Shown here: piece after piece, positions 5,788-6,588 of the stretch
How positions within the stretch are numbered: position 1 is the first letter of the stretch
Layout of the letters: each line of letters starts with the position of its first letter
NCBI GenBank assembly: GCA_023427825.1
Contig: JAEZAI010000235.1
Coordinates: forward strand, 1 to 6,588
Direction of reading: 5' to 3'
Source: Actinomycetes bacterium
GTDB lineage: Bacteria > Actinomycetota > Acidimicrobiia > Acidimicrobiales > Microtrichaceae
Length of the DNA stretch: 6,588 nt
The notes under the pieces: generated by a model
What the model was told of the DNA's origin: nothing
The model's input: only the letters and a program-made list of their open reading frames with translations
Databases searched by the model: none
Made by a program: the position numbers and the translations under genes

Positions 5788-6524
5788 TAGCTGCGAGTCG
5801 ATCGCGAGGGGTTCGGCACCGCTCCGGTCCAGCCGGCGAAGCGACGGACGAGCCGCCGGGCCCGGGCCGCGGCGTCGGCGTGGTGGACGTCGGCCTCGTC
5901 CATCAGCGCCTCGGCGTCGAGCCCCGCGTCGACGAGCTGATCGAGGTCGTCGACGATCCAGCCCTCGAGCACCGAGCGGTCCGCCTCGGGGTGGAACTGC
6001 AGGCCCAGGTGCGGACCGGCGGCGAACGCCTGGGCGCCGGCCGCGCTGCGGGCCAGCTCGGTGGCAGCCGGCGGGACCGTGAAGGCGTCGAAGTGCCACT
6101 GCAGCCACGGCCCCGTCTCGATGCCCGCGGCCGTGCCCTCCGCATTGACCTCGACCGGGAACCAGCCGATCTCGGGATGGTCGGTCCGCCCGACCGTGCC
6201 GCCGAGCGCGGTCGCCAGGATCTGGCCGCCGAAGCACAGCCCGAGGACCGGGACCCCGGCTGCGTCCGCCCGGCGGAGGAACGCGACCTCGGGCTCCACC
6301 CAGGGCGCGACGGCGGGGGCGCCGACCGACCACCGCGAGCCGAACACCACGACCCGGGCGACGCCGGTCGGTTCGGGGAAGTCGGGCGAGCCGATCGGGC
6401 TGCCCGGGCCGTCGCACACCTGGTGGACCACGACGTCCGCGCCGATCTCGCCGAAGGCCCTGCCGACGTGGCCGTCACCCGAGTTGGCGTCGTGGTGCAC
6501 GAACAGGACCCGCACGTGGGCCAC
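5787..6524 (-). CDS. Class I glutamine amidotransferase (GMP synthase-like GATase domain)
   Basis: 245 residues from GTG 6524. The same frame has a stop at 6552-6554 and no ATG in between; GTG 6515 is an alternative, and neither has a clear ribosome-binding site. The protein is a stand-alone class I GATase (PF00117-type fold) with the nucleophile elbow GLCFGGQ (Cys97) and the His178/Glu180 pair in LQFHPE, so the full triad is present. WHFDAF (143-148) is typical of the GMP synthase-like single-domain group. About 60 residues follow the triad as a mostly helical C-terminal extension. Such proteins release ammonia from glutamine or hydrolyse gamma-glutamyl amides, but the acceptor cannot be told from sequence. 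It lies upstream of the sterol operon on the same strand, separated by 82 bp holding the second KstR-like box, so it is probably a separate transcription unit and need not belong to sterol metabolism. Confidence 0.88.
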   Translation of the reverse strand: MAHVRVLFVHHDANSGDGHVGRAFGEIGADVVVHQVCDGPGSPIGSPDFPEPTGVARVVVFGSRWSVGAPAVAPWVEPEVAFLRRADAAGVPVLGLCFGGQILATALGGTVGRTDHPEIGWFPVEVNAEGTAAGIETGPWLQWHFDAFTVPPAATELARSAAGAQAFAAGPHLGLQFHPEADRSVLEGWIVDDLDQLVDAGLDAEALMDEADVHHADAAARARRLVRRFAGWTGAVPNPSRSTRS

Positions 6525-6551
6525 TCTCGCGCGGGAGGCGCCGCCGGCCGG

Positions 6552-6587
6552 TCAGCGGACCTGGCCGGAGTTCGGCGCGACCTGCAT
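6552..6587 (-). CDS. Possible C-terminal end of an upstream gene (fragment)
   Basis: Reading leftward from the right edge, one frame gives MQVAPNSGQVR followed by TGA at 6554-6552, 27 bp before the amidotransferase start. This could be the tail of a gene that starts outside the window and shares the amidotransferase strand. Eleven codons are too few to identify it; it may also be chance. Confidence 0.25.
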   Translation of the reverse strand: MQVAPNSGQVR

Positions 6588-6588
6588 C

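Noticed and set aside
5701..6417. 238-codon minus-strand frame overlapping the amidotransferase
   Set aside because: Arginine-rich alternative frame of the amidotransferase gene, which has the full catalytic triad in its own frame.

Overview
The window is GC-rich, with strongly GC-biased third codon positions, GTG starts and tightly overlapping genes, all typical of an actinobacterium. The gene content points to a steroid- or sterol-degrading lineage. I would guess Acidimicrobiia (Iamia/Ilumatobacter-like) or a relative rather than a mycobacterium, but that placement is inference.

Layout, left to right. (1) Positions 1-398, minus strand: most of a single-pass membrane protein whose 3' end lies beyond the window. 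(2) 399-545: a divergent intergenic region with a perfect 18-bp palindrome that fits the published KstR operator consensus TNNAACNNGTTNNA. (3) 546-1589, plus strand: a Rieske non-haem iron oxygenase of the KshA / DAF-36 (Neverland) sterol-oxygenase group. (4) 1606-2409, minus strand: a membrane protein with two transmembrane segments, convergent with the oxygenase. (5) 2435-5704, minus strand: four overlapping genes, transcribed in the order DUF35 protein, DUF35 protein, Ltp4-like, Ltp3-like. (6) 5705-5787: the upstream region of that operon, with a second KstR-like box. (7) 5787-6524, minus strand: a class I glutamine amidotransferase. (8) 6552-6587: the possible last codons of a further gene.

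How it fits together. In mycobacteria and rhodococci the order DUF35 protein / ltp4 / ltp3, with kshA nearby, is part of the KstR-controlled cholesterol gene cluster. Ltp3 and Ltp4 of Rhodococcus are tied to degrading the side chain of C24-branched sterols. They are thiolase-fold proteins expected to act as aldol-lyases with DUF35 partners. Here both the oxygenase and the Ltp/DUF35 operon carry a KstR-like box 57-68 bp before their first gene, so they probably form one sterol-responsive regulon: the oxygenase would act on the sterol rings and the Ltp/DUF35 complex on the CoA-activated side chain.

The most notable points are the paired operators, the loss of the thiolase Cys and His in both Ltp proteins, the decayed zinc-ribbon cysteines in both DUF35 proteins, the two separate DUF35 genes, and a Rieske domain that reads more like DAF-36/Neverland than like canonical KshA. 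No RNA gene, insertion sequence, CRISPR array or convincing terminator was seen.
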